64,000 nucleotides of DNA. Origin: Bacteroidales bacterium (GTDB lineage Bacteria; Bacteroidota; Bacteroidia; Bacteroidales; F082). The translations under genes and the position numbers were made by a program. Each line of letters begins with the position of its first letter. The first letter of the stretch is position 1. The notes below the pieces were generated by a model. It was not told where the DNA came from. It saw nothing but the letters and a program-made list of their open reading frames with translations, and did no database searches. The stretch is from positions 3,121-67,120 of the forward strand of contig JAFRRE010000159.1 in assembly GCA_017428285.1 (NCBI GenBank), read 5' to 3'. Positions 26,601 to 34,435 of this stretch are shown in pieces.

Positions 26601-26997
26601 TAAAATATGGTTTGAAGGTGAATGGCTCTATGGCCGTGGTGACGATGGGAAGATCTATCGTCAGTCCTTGCTTTGGTATAAAGATTTGTTAAAGGCTTCT
26701 GATACGGAACGCGAAGAATATGAAATCAGTACAATCGGTATACATTGGCAAAAATTGGATGTGGATGTCAGTTTTGAGAGTTTCACTTACGATGAGGCGG
26801 AACCCTCTGAGTTGCAACGCTTTTTCTTGACCCATCCGGAAATCAATGTGGGGCAGTTTGCATTGAAGGCAGGTATTAATGCTGGATTGCTTCGTAACTA
26901 TATCAATGGATTCAAAAAACCTTCCCAAGAACGAGAACAACAGATTTTGCAACAAATCCATCAATTAGGTCAAGAATTTGCGGCTGTTACATTCTAA
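26587..26997 (+). CDS. DUF2442 protein with C-terminal helix-turn-helix
   Basis: A 136-residue protein from ATG 26587 (26590 is an equally placed ATG); a longer in-frame start inside the DUF4160 gene is unlikely. Residues about 1-78 fit DUF2442 ([32 protein letters not shown]). Residues about 88-130 form a short HTH-like region ([28 protein letters not shown]), reminiscent of Cro/Xre-type folds. Its position after DUF4160 and the DNA-binding-like end suggest the antitoxin/repressor half of the module. No terminator separates it from leuS. Confidence 0.8.
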   Translation: MMKINKIWFEGEWLYGRGDDGKIYRQSLLWYKDLLKASDTEREEYEISTIGIHWQKLDVDVSFESFTYDEAEPSELQRFFLTHPEINVGQFALKAGINAGLLRNYINGFKKPSQEREQQILQQIHQLGQEFAAVTF

Positions 26998-27004
26998 AAA
27001 ACTG

Positions 27005-27012
27005 TATTTTTG
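27005..27012 (+). promoter_or_regulatory. -7 box (TATTTTTG) of leuS
   Basis: It matches TAnnTTTG, just after the DUF2442 stop and 37 nt before the leuS ATG at 27050. It supports the downstream start over the in-frame ATG at 26978, which would precede the promoter box. The best TTG is 24 nt upstream, so the -33 element is doubtful. Confidence 0.55.
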
Positions 27013-27049
27013 CAGTTTCTTTCAAAAACAGCAAAAAACACCTCGTTGT

Positions 27050-30000
27050 ATGGACTATAACTTTACTGAAATCGAGAAAAAGTGGCAGCAATACTGGCGC
27101 GACAACAAAATCTATAAGGTTGATATTGACCACAGTAAGCCGAAATTCTATGTTCTGGATATGTTCCCGTATCCCTCGGGCGCGGGCCTGCATGTGGGTC
27201 ACCCGTTGGGCTATATCGCCTCGGATATTTATGCTAGATATAAGAGGCTGAAAGGCTTCAACGTGCTGCATCCCATGGGTTACGACGCCTACGGTCTGCC
27301 CGCTGAACAATATGCCATCCAAACGGGTACCCATCCCGCCGTGACGACCGAGAAGAACATCAACCGCTATCGCGAACAGATGGACAAGATCGGTTTCTGC
27401 TACGACTGGGACCGCGAGGTGCGCACCTGCGAGCCGAGCTATTACAAGTGGACGCAATGGACTTTCCTCCAGTTGTTTAACTCGTTCTATTGCAACGGCT
27501 GCCAGAAAGCCCAGCCCATCAGTAAGTTGATTGCCCGTTTCGAGGAAAAAGGTACGGAAGGCCTCAATGTGGCCGAGAGCAAGCCGTTGAGCTTCACCGC
27601 CGCCGAGTGGAAGGCGATGAGTGAGAAAGAACAACAAGAGGTGCTGATGAACTATCGCTTGGCTTATCAAGCCGAGGCCATGGTGAACTGGTGCCCTGGC
27701 CTGGGTACGGTGCTTGCTAACGATGAGGTGGCCGACGGCCTCTCGGTGCGTGGCGGCTTCCCCGTGGAGCGCAAGTCGATGAAGCAGTGGCAACTGCGTA
27801 TCACCGCTTATGCTGACCGCCTGCTTCAAGGTCTCGAGACCGTGGACTGGAGCGAGTCGGTGAAAGACCTGCAGCGCAATTGGATCGGTAAGTCGATGGG
27901 TGCTTCGGTGATCTTCAAGGTGGATGGTAAAGATATCGATTTAGAGGTGTTTACGACGCGTGCGGATACTTTGTTCGGCACTACTTTCATGGTGTTGGCA
28001 CCAGAGCACGAGTTGGTAAAGGAAATCACTACCGCCGAGCAACGCGCCGAGGTGGAGGAATACATCACTCGCACCAAGAACCGCAGCGAGCGCGAGCGCA
28101 TGGCTGAAGTCCGCAAGGTGAGCGGCGCCTTCACGGGTGCCTACGGCATCAACCCCATCACGGGTGCCAAGCTGCCCATTTGGATTGCCGACTACGTGTT
28201 GATGGGTTACGGTACGGGTGCCATCATGGCTGTACCTGCCCACGACAGCCGCGACTTTGCCTTCGCCCGTCATTTCAACCTGCCCATCATCCAAGTGGTG
28301 AAGAAACCAGGTACCGAGCCGACTGATCCCGCTACATGGGAAGAGAGCTTCGATGCCAAGGACGGTGAATTAGTCAATTCGGGCTTCCTCAACGGCCTGA
28401 CCGTGAAGAAAGCCATCGAGCGCATGATTGAAGAATTGGAGAAACTCGGCGTCGGCACGGGCAAGACCAACTACCGCCTGCGCGATGCCATCTTCAGCCG
28501 TCAGCGTTATTGGGGTGAGCCTTTCCCGATTTACTACAAGGACGGCATGCCTTACGCTATGGATGAGTCGAAACTGCCGCTTGAGTTGCCTGCCATCAGT
28601 GAATATAAGCCCACCGAAACGGGTGAGCCGCCTTTGGCCCGTGCCAAGAATTGGGTCACGGAGGAAGGCTATCCCATCGAGACCAACACCATGCCGGGCT
28701 TTGCCGGTTCAAGTGGTTACTATTTCCGCTACGAAGACCCGCACAACGACAAGGAATACTTCAGCCGTGAAGCCAACGACTATTGGCAAAATGTCGACCT
28801 TTATATCGGTGGTGCCGAACACGCCACTGGCCACTTGATTTACAGCCGTTTCTGGTGCAAGTTCTTGTTTGATATTGGTTTGTCATGCAAAGACGAGCCT
28901 TTCCAAAGGATGATCAACCAGGGCATGATCCAAGGCCGTTCGAGCTTTGCCTATCGTGCCAACATGGAGAAGCTCTGCGAATACGGTGTCTGGCGTCTCA
29001 TCAAGGACAACAAGTTGGGTGTGAAGTTCGAAAAGGACTTCAAGGATGGCCGCCGTCGTTTCGACTTCTTCTGCCCCGAGAAAGGCATCTTGATTGAGAT
29101 TAACCGTATGGGCAACCTCGAAAAGGTAGCCGATCCGTGGATGGATTATGCTTCCGAGAAAGGTTACAAACTGTTGCTTGTTCCGATTATCGATGTGGTG
29201 AATGACTACAAGAACGGCACCGACTTTGTTGAGCAGCGCATCAAGGACCTTATCGCAGGGAGGGAAGTTCCCACATTTGTCGAAGGTGAGGCTTATGATG
29301 GCACTCCTATCTTCATCTCGAAGAATCTGGAAGGCCGTGAGCAGTTCAGCGACCCGATCCATGTGGACATCAACATGGTGCGCAACGACATCCTCGATGT
29401 GGAGGCGTTCCGCCTGTGGCGCGATGACCTTAAAGATGCCCAGTTCATCTTCGAAAAGGACAAGGATGGCAACGATATCTTTGTCTGTGGCAACGAGATT
29501 GAGAAGATGTCGAAGTCGAAATACAATGTACAGAATCCCGACGACCTCGTGGAGAAATACGGTGCCGACACGCTCCGTCTTTATGAAATGTTCCTTGGCC
29601 CCTTGGAGCAGTCGAAGCCCTGGGACACGCAAGGCATCGAAGGCACGTTCCGTTTCGTGCGCAAGTTCTGGAGACTGTTCCACAACGAGAACAACGAGTT
29701 CTGCGTCAGCGACGAACCTGCCACTGCACCTGAACTGAAGAGCCTGCATAAGCTTATCAAGAAGGAAGAGGATGGCATCGAGAGCATCTCGTTCAATACG
29801 GTCGTCTCAGCCTTCATGATCTGCGTCAATGAACTGGCTGACATGAAGTGCAACAAGCGTGAGATCCTTGAGCCTTTGACGGTGATGATTTCGCCATACG
29901 CGCCGCATATTGCTGAAGAATTGTGGCACTTGCTGGGTCATGAGACCTCGGTGGTGAATGCTGCGTTCCCCATTTATGATGAAAGCAAGACGGTAGAGAA

Positions 30001-30190
30001 TAGCTTTAACTATCCCATCAGCTTCAACGGCAAGATGCGCTTTAATATGGAATTGCCTGTCACGATGAGCCAAGATGAGGTGCAAGCCGCCGTGCTTGCC
30101 GCCCCCGAAGCCGCCAAATGGATTGAGGGCAAGCAGGTGCGCAAGGTGATATACGTGCCGAAGAAGATTGTGAATATCGTAGTAGGATAA
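27050..30190 (+). CDS. leuS: Leucyl-tRNA synthetase with an inserted DUF559/PD-(D/E)XK-like domain
   Basis: A 1046-residue class I synthetase starting [16 protein letters not shown], about 100 residues longer than the Bacteroides enzyme as I remember it. The HIGH motif is HVGH (residues 48-51). The CP1 editing domain (about 230-430) has TTRADTLFG and [11 protein letters not shown], and the KMSKS motif is at 819-823. The anticodon-binding and C-terminal domains follow. Between [12 protein letters not shown] and [12 protein letters not shown] lie ~115 extra residues (about 637-752). They read like a DUF559 nuclease-like fold: [19 protein letters not shown], Asp672, Glu683-Ile-Asn685, then [18 protein letters not shown]. 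It charges tRNA-Leu; the extra domain's role is unknown and the catalytic Lys/Asp after Glu683 is Asn. Confidence 0.95.
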   Translation: MDYNFTEIEKKWQQYWRDNKIYKVDIDHSKPKFYVLDMFPYPSGAGLHVGHPLGYIASDIYARYKRLKGFNVLHPMGYDAYGLPAEQYAIQTGTHPAVTTEKNINRYREQMDKIGFCYDWDREVRTCEPSYYKWTQWTFLQLFNSFYCNGCQKAQPISKLIARFEEKGTEGLNVAESKPLSFTAAEWKAMSEKEQQEVLMNYRLAYQAEAMVNWCPGLGTVLANDEVADGLSVRGGFPVERKSMKQWQLRITAYADRLLQGLETVDWSESVKDLQRNWIGKSMGASVIFKVDGKDIDLEVFTTRADTLFGTTFMVLAPEHELVKEITTAEQRAEVEEYITRTKNRSERERMAEVRKVSGAFTGAYGINPITGAKLPIWIADYVLMGYGTGAIMAVPAHDSRDFAFARHFNLPIIQVVKKPGTEPTDPATWEESFDAKDGELVNSGFLNGLTVKKAIERMIEELEKLGVGTGKTNYRLRDAIFSRQRYWGEPFPIYYKDGMPYAMDESKLPLELPAISEYKPTETGEPPLARAKNWVTEEGYPIETNTMPGFAGSSGYYFRYEDPHNDKEYFSREANDYWQNVDLYIGGAEHATGHLIYSRFWCKFLFDIGLSCKDEPFQRMINQGMIQGRSSFAYRANMEKLCEYGVWRLIKDNKLGVKFEKDFKDGRRRFDFFCPEKGILIEINRMGNLEKVADPWMDYASEKGYKLLLVPIIDVVNDYKNGTDFVEQRIKDLIAGREVPTFVEGEAYDGTPIFISKNLEGREQFSDPIHVDINMVRNDILDVEAFRLWRDDLKDAQFIFEKDKDGNDIFVCGNEIEKMSKSKYNVQNPDDLVEKYGADTLRLYEMFLGPLEQSKPWDTQGIEGTFRFVRKFWRLFHNENNEFCVSDEPATAPELKSLHKLIKKEEDGIESISFNTVVSAFMICVNELADMKCNKREILEPLTVMISPYAPHIAEELWHLLGHETSVVNAAFPIYDESKTVENSFNYPISFNGKMRFNMELPVTMSQDEVQAAVLAAPEAAKWIEGKQVRKVIYVPKKIVNIVVG

Positions 30191-30197
30191 TTAATTT

Positions 30198-30225
30198 GTA
30201 GAGACGTAGCGCGCTACGTCTCTAC
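30198..30225. repeat. Palindromic repeat (GTAGAGACGT family), copy 1
   Basis: A perfect 28-nt palindrome lies between the convergent leuS and araC ends, followed by a short T-rich stretch. A near-identical 28-nt unit occurs at 57281-57308, so this is a dispersed repeat used as a terminator here. Confidence 0.85.
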
Positions 30226-30231
30226 TCAGTT

Positions 30232-31092
30232 TTATTGTTGCGCCCGGTATTCCTTGGGCGATAGTCCCGCATTCGCCTTGAAATAGCGAGTGAAAGCGGC
30301 AGGGTCTGGGAAACCCAGTTGGTAGCTGATTTGCTGAATGTTGAGGTCCTTGTTGTGACGAAGCAGGGACTTTGCCTGGATGATGACATAATGCGAAATC
30401 CAATCGGATGCGCTAGTGCCAGTGCTCTCTTTAATAATGGTCCCAAAGTATTTGGGTGACAAGCAAAGCAGGTTGGCGTAATATTGCACCTCTTTGCTCT
30501 CTCGGAAATGCTTTACGATAGCGTTTAGGAAACGATTGAGTAACTGTTGAGGTGAGTTGTACACTTGTGTCGACACAATGCCTCTCTCATGAAGGTAGAT
30601 TTCCATCAATCGTGTTCCGATTTCCATTTGGTTGGCAAGCAATTCATCGCGATCGGGGTGATTCAATTGGCTAATGCAGTCGAGCATTCTGAAATTTCCA
30701 AGCATTCCTTCGTATTGCTCATGGCTTAGATGAAAAGTTGAATTGTATTGATATTCAAGAGGATTGACAGTGAAATGATGGTTGTTGTAGCTCAACTTTT
30801 CAATGAAGAGAGGTGAAATGACTAGTAATGAAGTAAGATAATCTTCGCTTAATTCTTTTGCAAACAGGATATGCCCTGGGGGAACCATGGCGAGGTCATG
30901 TGGCCGGAATTCAACAAGCTTCATGTCGAAATTGGCCTTCATCCATCCCCGATGGTTGATACTGATGACGATATATGGCGAGGTGTAGGGCTTTTCGAAA
31001 ATGGGCATTCGATTGATATTGTCAAACAGCATCAAACCACGCTCGGTGATTCGCTCTCTCATTTTCTCCAGTTCGTTTGTTGGTTTTGTCAT
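30232..31092 (-). CDS. AraC-family transcriptional regulator
   Basis: A 286-residue protein. The N-terminal domain (about residues 30-150) looks like the cupin-type sensor domain of AraC proteins (VEFRPHDLAMVPPGHILF). The C-terminal double HTH (about 190-286) has YYANLLCLSPKYFGTIIKE and the signature IQQISYQLGFPDPAAFTRYFKANAGLSPKEYR. It lies directly downstream of the GH29 fucosidase on the same strand and has its own -7-like box, so a role in sensing a host sugar or related signal is possible but unproven. Confidence 0.92.
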   Translation of the reverse strand: MTKPTNELEKMRERITERGLMLFDNINRMPIFEKPYTSPYIVISINHRGWMKANFDMKLVEFRPHDLAMVPPGHILFAKELSEDYLTSLLVISPLFIEKLSYNNHHFTVNPLEYQYNSTFHLSHEQYEGMLGNFRMLDCISQLNHPDRDELLANQMEIGTRLMEIYLHERGIVSTQVYNSPQQLLNRFLNAIVKHFRESKEVQYYANLLCLSPKYFGTIIKESTGTSASDWISHYVIIQAKSLLRHNKDLNIQQISYQLGFPDPAAFTRYFKANAGLSPKEYRAQQ

Positions 31093-31094
31093 TA

Positions 31095-31133
31095 TTGGAC
31101 ATTTTGCCTACAAAAATAGCTTTAATTGTCCAA
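31095..31133 (-). promoter_or_regulatory. Inverted repeat and -7-like box upstream of the AraC gene
   Basis: TTGGACA (31095-31101) and TGTCCAA (31127-31133) form a 7-bp inverted repeat separated by 25 nt. It surrounds a minus-strand TATTTTTG box (within 31110-31118) just upstream of the AraC start. It may be an autoregulatory operator; this is a pattern-based suggestion only. Confidence 0.35.
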
Positions 31134-31376
31134 ATTATTCACAATAAACCGACTAAATGACAATTTTTTCATACTGATTGTTATTTGGTGAATGTTGAAA
31201 TGTATCTATTTTTGGAATCGGAAAATGAAGCAAGACGGCACCATCGTCACTGCTACGTTATGCTGGTTTTTTTAATTGTTTGGCGACGTTATTGAATTAG
31301 TCAGCATGTTTTTTTCAAACATCCTACATTTATATTATTAGCTTTTATTTTATCAAAGTGTCTGATGGTGCCTTTT

Positions 31377-32786
31377 TTATTTTTTCTGCATCTCAAACAC
31401 AACCGCATGAGGCATCTCGAACGAGTTCGGGAAGTCGATGCGGTAACGACCATCAGCCTCCTTGCAAAGGGAAGCTTTTTTCTTGCTGCCTAAGACTTTG
31501 ATTTTTCCTGTCTTCAGCTTTATGTCCTTGGCCTCAAACCAATAAGTGTCGGGAACTGGGTTTTCCTGTTCATCCAAGAGGAAAATGCCGTAGACTTTGT
31601 CGCCTTTCTGCGTGAAGCGGAACTTGCCGTAAGTGAAAGGATAGATGGGTCGCGTGCCGTAGATGGCTTCGCCGTTCACCTGCATCCATTCGCCGATTTC
31701 CTTCATGCGGAGCAGGGCGGTGTCGGGCAGGTTGCCGTCGGCATCGGGGCCCACGTTGAGGAGGAAGTTGCCGCCTTTGGCCACGATGTCGCACAAGAGA
31801 TGGATGAGTTTGTTGGTGCTTTTGTAAGTGTCGGTGGAGACATACGACCACGAGTTACCCATCGACATGCAGGTTTCCCAGGGATAGGGTAGGAGTGAAT
31901 CGGGGACTTGCTGTTCGGGAGTCTGATAGTTCTCGTATTTGCCGCCTACCGAGCGGTCGACGATGATGAGGTCGGGATTGTTTTCGCGGGCGATTTCGGC
32001 TACTTTGGGCATGTCAATGTCCTGGATGTAGCCTTGGCAGCCGAGCCACGGGCGTGTCTCTTCGTTCACGCTCCATTCTGGGCGCACCCAGCCACCGTCG
32101 AGCCATAGGATGTCGATGTCGCCATAATTGTGGGTAAGCTCGCGTATCTGTCTATGGGTGAATTGTTTGTATTTCTCAAAACGCTCGGGCATGGCGGTCG
32201 GGTCGTAGTTGACATTGCGGTCGGGGGTGGCCCATTCGTGTGCCCAATAGTCATCGCAGTGCCAGTCGGGTTTCGAGAAGTAAAGGCCTGTCCAGAAACC
32301 TTTGTCACGGAAGGCTTTCACCACTTCTCTGGTAATGTCGGCCTTCGGGTTTTTCGAGAATGGGCAGCTTGGGTCGACAGTGGAGTAGGAAGTCTCCTTC
32401 GTGTCGAACATGCAGAAGCCGTCGTGGTGCTTCGTGGTGAAGACGACATATTTCATGCCCGCGTTTTTGGCGGCCTCGGCCCATTTTGAAGGGTCGAATT
32501 GTTGCGGGTTGAAGGTCTTGTTAAGGTTTTGGTAATCAGTCTTATATTGGTAATAATCGGCGCCATTGCGGTTGATCCAAGGCTCGTTGCAGATGGACCA
32601 CGACTCCACTACTTCCCATTGGGTGTAGATGCCCCAATGCATCATGAAGCCGAATTTCAGGTCCTGCCATTGGCTGATACGATTGGTGATGACGGGGTTG
32701 GTTTCTGGGAGTTGGTCGTCGGTTTGGGCGAACGACAAAGTGTAAATGATGCTTAATAATGCAAATAGAATGGCTTTTTTATTCAT
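31377..32786 (-). CDS. GH29 alpha-L-fucosidase, exported
   Basis: A 469-residue protein from ATG 32786, which gives a signal peptide (residues 1-20, ending SFAQ). GH29 landmarks are MMHWGIYTQWE, YVVFTTKHHDGFCMFDTKET, WTGLYFSKPDW and the nucleophile strand DIDILWLDGGW with Asp230. NFLLNVGPDADG lies near the end of the catalytic barrel, followed by a C-terminal beta domain (about 360-469). It releases terminal L-fucose from glycans such as mucin or milk oligosaccharides in the periplasm or at the cell surface. It has its own promoter box (minus TATCTTTG at 32816-32809). No sulfatase, SusCD pair or other glycosidase is adjacent, so it is an isolated enzyme with an AraC gene next to it. Confidence 0.95.
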   Translation of the reverse strand: MNKKAILFALLSIIYTLSFAQTDDQLPETNPVITNRISQWQDLKFGFMMHWGIYTQWEVVESWSICNEPWINRNGADYYQYKTDYQNLNKTFNPQQFDPSKWAEAAKNAGMKYVVFTTKHHDGFCMFDTKETSYSTVDPSCPFSKNPKADITREVVKAFRDKGFWTGLYFSKPDWHCDDYWAHEWATPDRNVNYDPTAMPERFEKYKQFTHRQIRELTHNYGDIDILWLDGGWVRPEWSVNEETRPWLGCQGYIQDIDMPKVAEIARENNPDLIIVDRSVGGKYENYQTPEQQVPDSLLPYPWETCMSMGNSWSYVSTDTYKSTNKLIHLLCDIVAKGGNFLLNVGPDADGNLPDTALLRMKEIGEWMQVNGEAIYGTRPIYPFTYGKFRFTQKGDKVYGIFLLDEQENPVPDTYWFEAKDIKLKTGKIKVLGSKKKASLCKEADGRYRIDFPNSFEMPHAVVFEMQKK

Positions 32787-32808
32787 GATCAAAATGCTTT
32801 TATGGCGT

Positions 32809-32816
32809 CAAAGATA
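32809..32816 (-). promoter_or_regulatory. -7 box (TATCTTTG) of the fucosidase gene
   Basis: On the minus strand the octamer matches TAnnTTTG, 22 nt before the ATG at 32786. It sits immediately after the T-run of the upstream terminator. Confidence 0.6.
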
Positions 32817-32818
32817 CG

Positions 32819-32856
32819 AAAAAACCACGATTCGCAGCGCGCACTGCAAATCGTGG
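32819..32856 (-). terminator. Terminator of the zeta-toxin unit
   Basis: CCACGATTTGCAG / CTGCGAATCGTGG form a 13-bp stem with one mismatch (32825-32856, read on the minus strand), followed by T6 (32824-32819). Confidence 0.85.
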
Positions 32857-32880
32857 TAGGTTTCTATGTGACGAAGGAGA

Positions 32881-33081
32881 TTATTCCTGTTCCATCAGGG
32901 CTTTGACTTCCTTGGCTTTCACGGTGTAGATGTTACCATCGGCATCGCAGAAGCAGAAGGTGCCATTGTGGCGGCAGCGCATGGTGAGCAAGCGTTGCAT
33001 GGAGAGGTCGAGGCCACTCATCAGCTTTTTGGTGAAGGAGGATACTTCATTCTTCTTGGCATTCACTGTTACTGTTGTCAT
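32881..33081 (-). CDS. 66-residue partner of the zeta-toxin-like kinase, unknown
   Basis: From ATG 33081 the product starts MTTVTVNAKKNEVSSFTKKL. It is a small basic protein with no signal or membrane segment and ends VKAKEVKALMEQE. The middle contains RCRHNGTFCFCDADGNIYTV. The start overlaps the 3' end of the zeta-toxin-like gene by 35 nt, and a strong terminator follows, so the two form one transcription unit. I do not recognise the family. Its size and coupling make it an antitoxin candidate for the kinase, although epsilon antitoxins normally precede zeta. Confidence 0.65.
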   Translation of the reverse strand: MTTVTVNAKKNEVSSFTKKLMSGLDLSMQRLLTMRCRHNGTFCFCDADGNIYTVKAKEVKALMEQE

Positions 33082-33640
33082 ATTGTCTGATCTTTTTAAA
33101 TTTTTCTTCGTTGTAAAATTTGATGGATTTGATGTTTCCTTCGGCGATGATTTCGGAGGGCATGATGCTGTTGTCAATGAACAGGAAATAGTCAACGACG
33201 GGGCAATAAAGGTGGAATAGGTTCTTGATGCCCGCCTTGTAGCGCCTGCGGATAATGTTGTCGTCCACATGATGACCGCCATGCTTCACTCGCTCCGCCA
33301 CGCGCTTGATGGCTAGTTCGGGACTTTGCAGCCAGAAATAGACAAGGCTGGCTTTGTAGCCCTGTTCGCGAGCCTTGAGGATGAGGGAGTGATAGGATTT
33401 GGCAGCCAAGGTGGTTTCGATGGCAAAATCAACTTTGTCAGCGATGTGTTTTTTGATGCATGTCAACATCAGGCGACCTGCGGCGACCTTGGCACCGTCG
33501 GGGTTGAGCGGCGACAGACCCTTGGCGATTTCATCGCAGTTGACGAACTCCTTGCACTGCAGCGTCTCAGGCAAAACAGTCAAGGAGGCTGTGGTCTTTC
33601 CAGCTCCGTTACATCCTGATATGATATATAAATTAGGCAT
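33047..33640 (-). CDS. Zeta-toxin-like P-loop kinase
   Basis: A 197-residue protein from ATG 33640, placing the P-loop near the N-terminus as usual (GCNGAGKTT, residues 9-17). Later features are FVNCDEIAKGL (Asp-Glu after the second strand), FAIETTLA (the E-T-T-L of this family), YFWLQSPELAIKRVAERV and the basic lid HHVDDNIIRRRY. Zeta toxins phosphorylate UDP-N-acetylglucosamine and block wall synthesis; many chromosomal homologues are of unknown function. It has a promoter (minus TTG-N18-TATCTTTG) and overlaps a 66-residue gene. No epsilon-type antitoxin lies upstream. Confidence 0.85.
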   Translation of the reverse strand: MPNLYIISGCNGAGKTTASLTVLPETLQCKEFVNCDEIAKGLSPLNPDGAKVAAGRLMLTCIKKHIADKVDFAIETTLAAKSYHSLILKAREQGYKASLVYFWLQSPELAIKRVAERVKHGGHHVDDNIIRRRYKAGIKNLFHLYCPVVDYFLFIDNSIMPSEIIAEGNIKSIKFYNEEKFKKIRQYDNSNSECQEE

Positions 33641-33695
33641 CAAATAATAATTCTGCTCGTTTTTGTGATGACATATTTCATGCCAATTCACGCTG

Positions 33696-33724
33696 CAAAG
33701 ATACAAAAAATGTGAATGTGTCAA
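33696..33724 (-). promoter_or_regulatory. Promoter of the zeta-toxin unit
   Basis: Minus-strand TTG (33724-33722), 18 nt, TATCTTTG (33703-33696), ending 55 nt before the ATG at 33640. Confidence 0.7.
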
Positions 33725-33859
33725 CACTTTTCCACACTTTTCCACGATATTTTTTGGGGATTTCCTTTTAATTATCTGAAAATCAAAGATAATCCAATTC
33801 AATAATTGTTGTGGTCATTTCACTATTTTTTCGTACTTTTACCGCCTCAATCCAACGCA

Positions 33860-34423
33860 ATGAAGATTCGTACGATTATCGGATTACTACTTTTAGCTCT
33901 GGCGGTATGTTCCTGTCAGAAGCCCGTGGAGTATCCTATCGAGCCAAAGATTACATACGAGGGTTTCACCTATTTGATTAATGCTGACAGTACATTCAGC
34001 GGTGAGGGTATCATTGCTTTTTCTTATACCGATGGCGACGGTGACCTTGGCCTTGACGACAGCGATACATTGCCGCCTTTCGGCTTCCACGACGCACATT
34101 ATTATAATATGGTGATTGATTACCTGAAATGTGTCAATGGCGAGTTCGTAAAGACGCCGCTGCTGAGTCCTCATGTGCCGACCAGTCCTGCCGACACGCT
34201 TGTGCTTTACGATACGGTGACCTTCAATGCCCGTTTCAAACGACTTCGTGACTCGGAGGAACCGAAGGCCATCAGTGGCACGATGGAGTACAAGCTTACA
34301 GTACAAAATCCTTTCTCACCCAACGACACGGTGAAGTTTGAGATTCGTATCCTTGACCGTGCATTGCATGAAAGCAATGTGATACAGACCGAGCCCATTT
34401 TTACTAATCCTACAATGAAATAA
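33860..34423 (+). CDS. Lipoprotein of unknown function
   Basis: A 187-residue protein. ATG 33860 is chosen because it is followed by a signal peptide and lipobox (VCSC, Cys about 18). The mature part begins QKPVEYPIEP and contains a beta-rich domain with SYTDGDGDLGL, a Ca2+-loop-like stretch common in Bacteroidota lipoproteins. It ends in NPTMK. It is the first of a cluster (lipoprotein, M1 peptidase, lipoprotein, T9SS protein) with gaps of 12 nt or less or overlaps, so probably one transcription unit. Function unknown. Confidence 0.8.
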   Translation: MKIRTIIGLLLLALAVCSCQKPVEYPIEPKITYEGFTYLINADSTFSGEGIIAFSYTDGDGDLGLDDSDTLPPFGFHDAHYYNMVIDYLKCVNGEFVKTPLLSPHVPTSPADTLVLYDTVTFNARFKRLRDSEEPKAISGTMEYKLTVQNPFSPNDTVKFEIRILDRALHESNVIQTEPIFTNPTMK

Positions 34424-34435
34424 TAATACAGCAAT

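Noticed and set aside
26978..27049. LeuRS start at 26978
   Set aside because: It overlaps the DUF2442 gene and lies upstream of the TATTTTTG box; the product from 27050 begins as LeuRS enzymes do.
28958..29302. Intein in LeuRS
   Set aside because: No Cys/Ser at the start, no terminal His-Asn or following Cys/Ser/Thr, and the size is too small; a domain insertion fits better.
31237..31376. Possible mobile element bounded by GGCACCATC / GATGGTGCC in the gap between the fucosidase and AraC genes
   Set aside because: Only 9 matching bases about 120 nt apart, no duplication or internal structure; more likely chance or part of a weak terminator.
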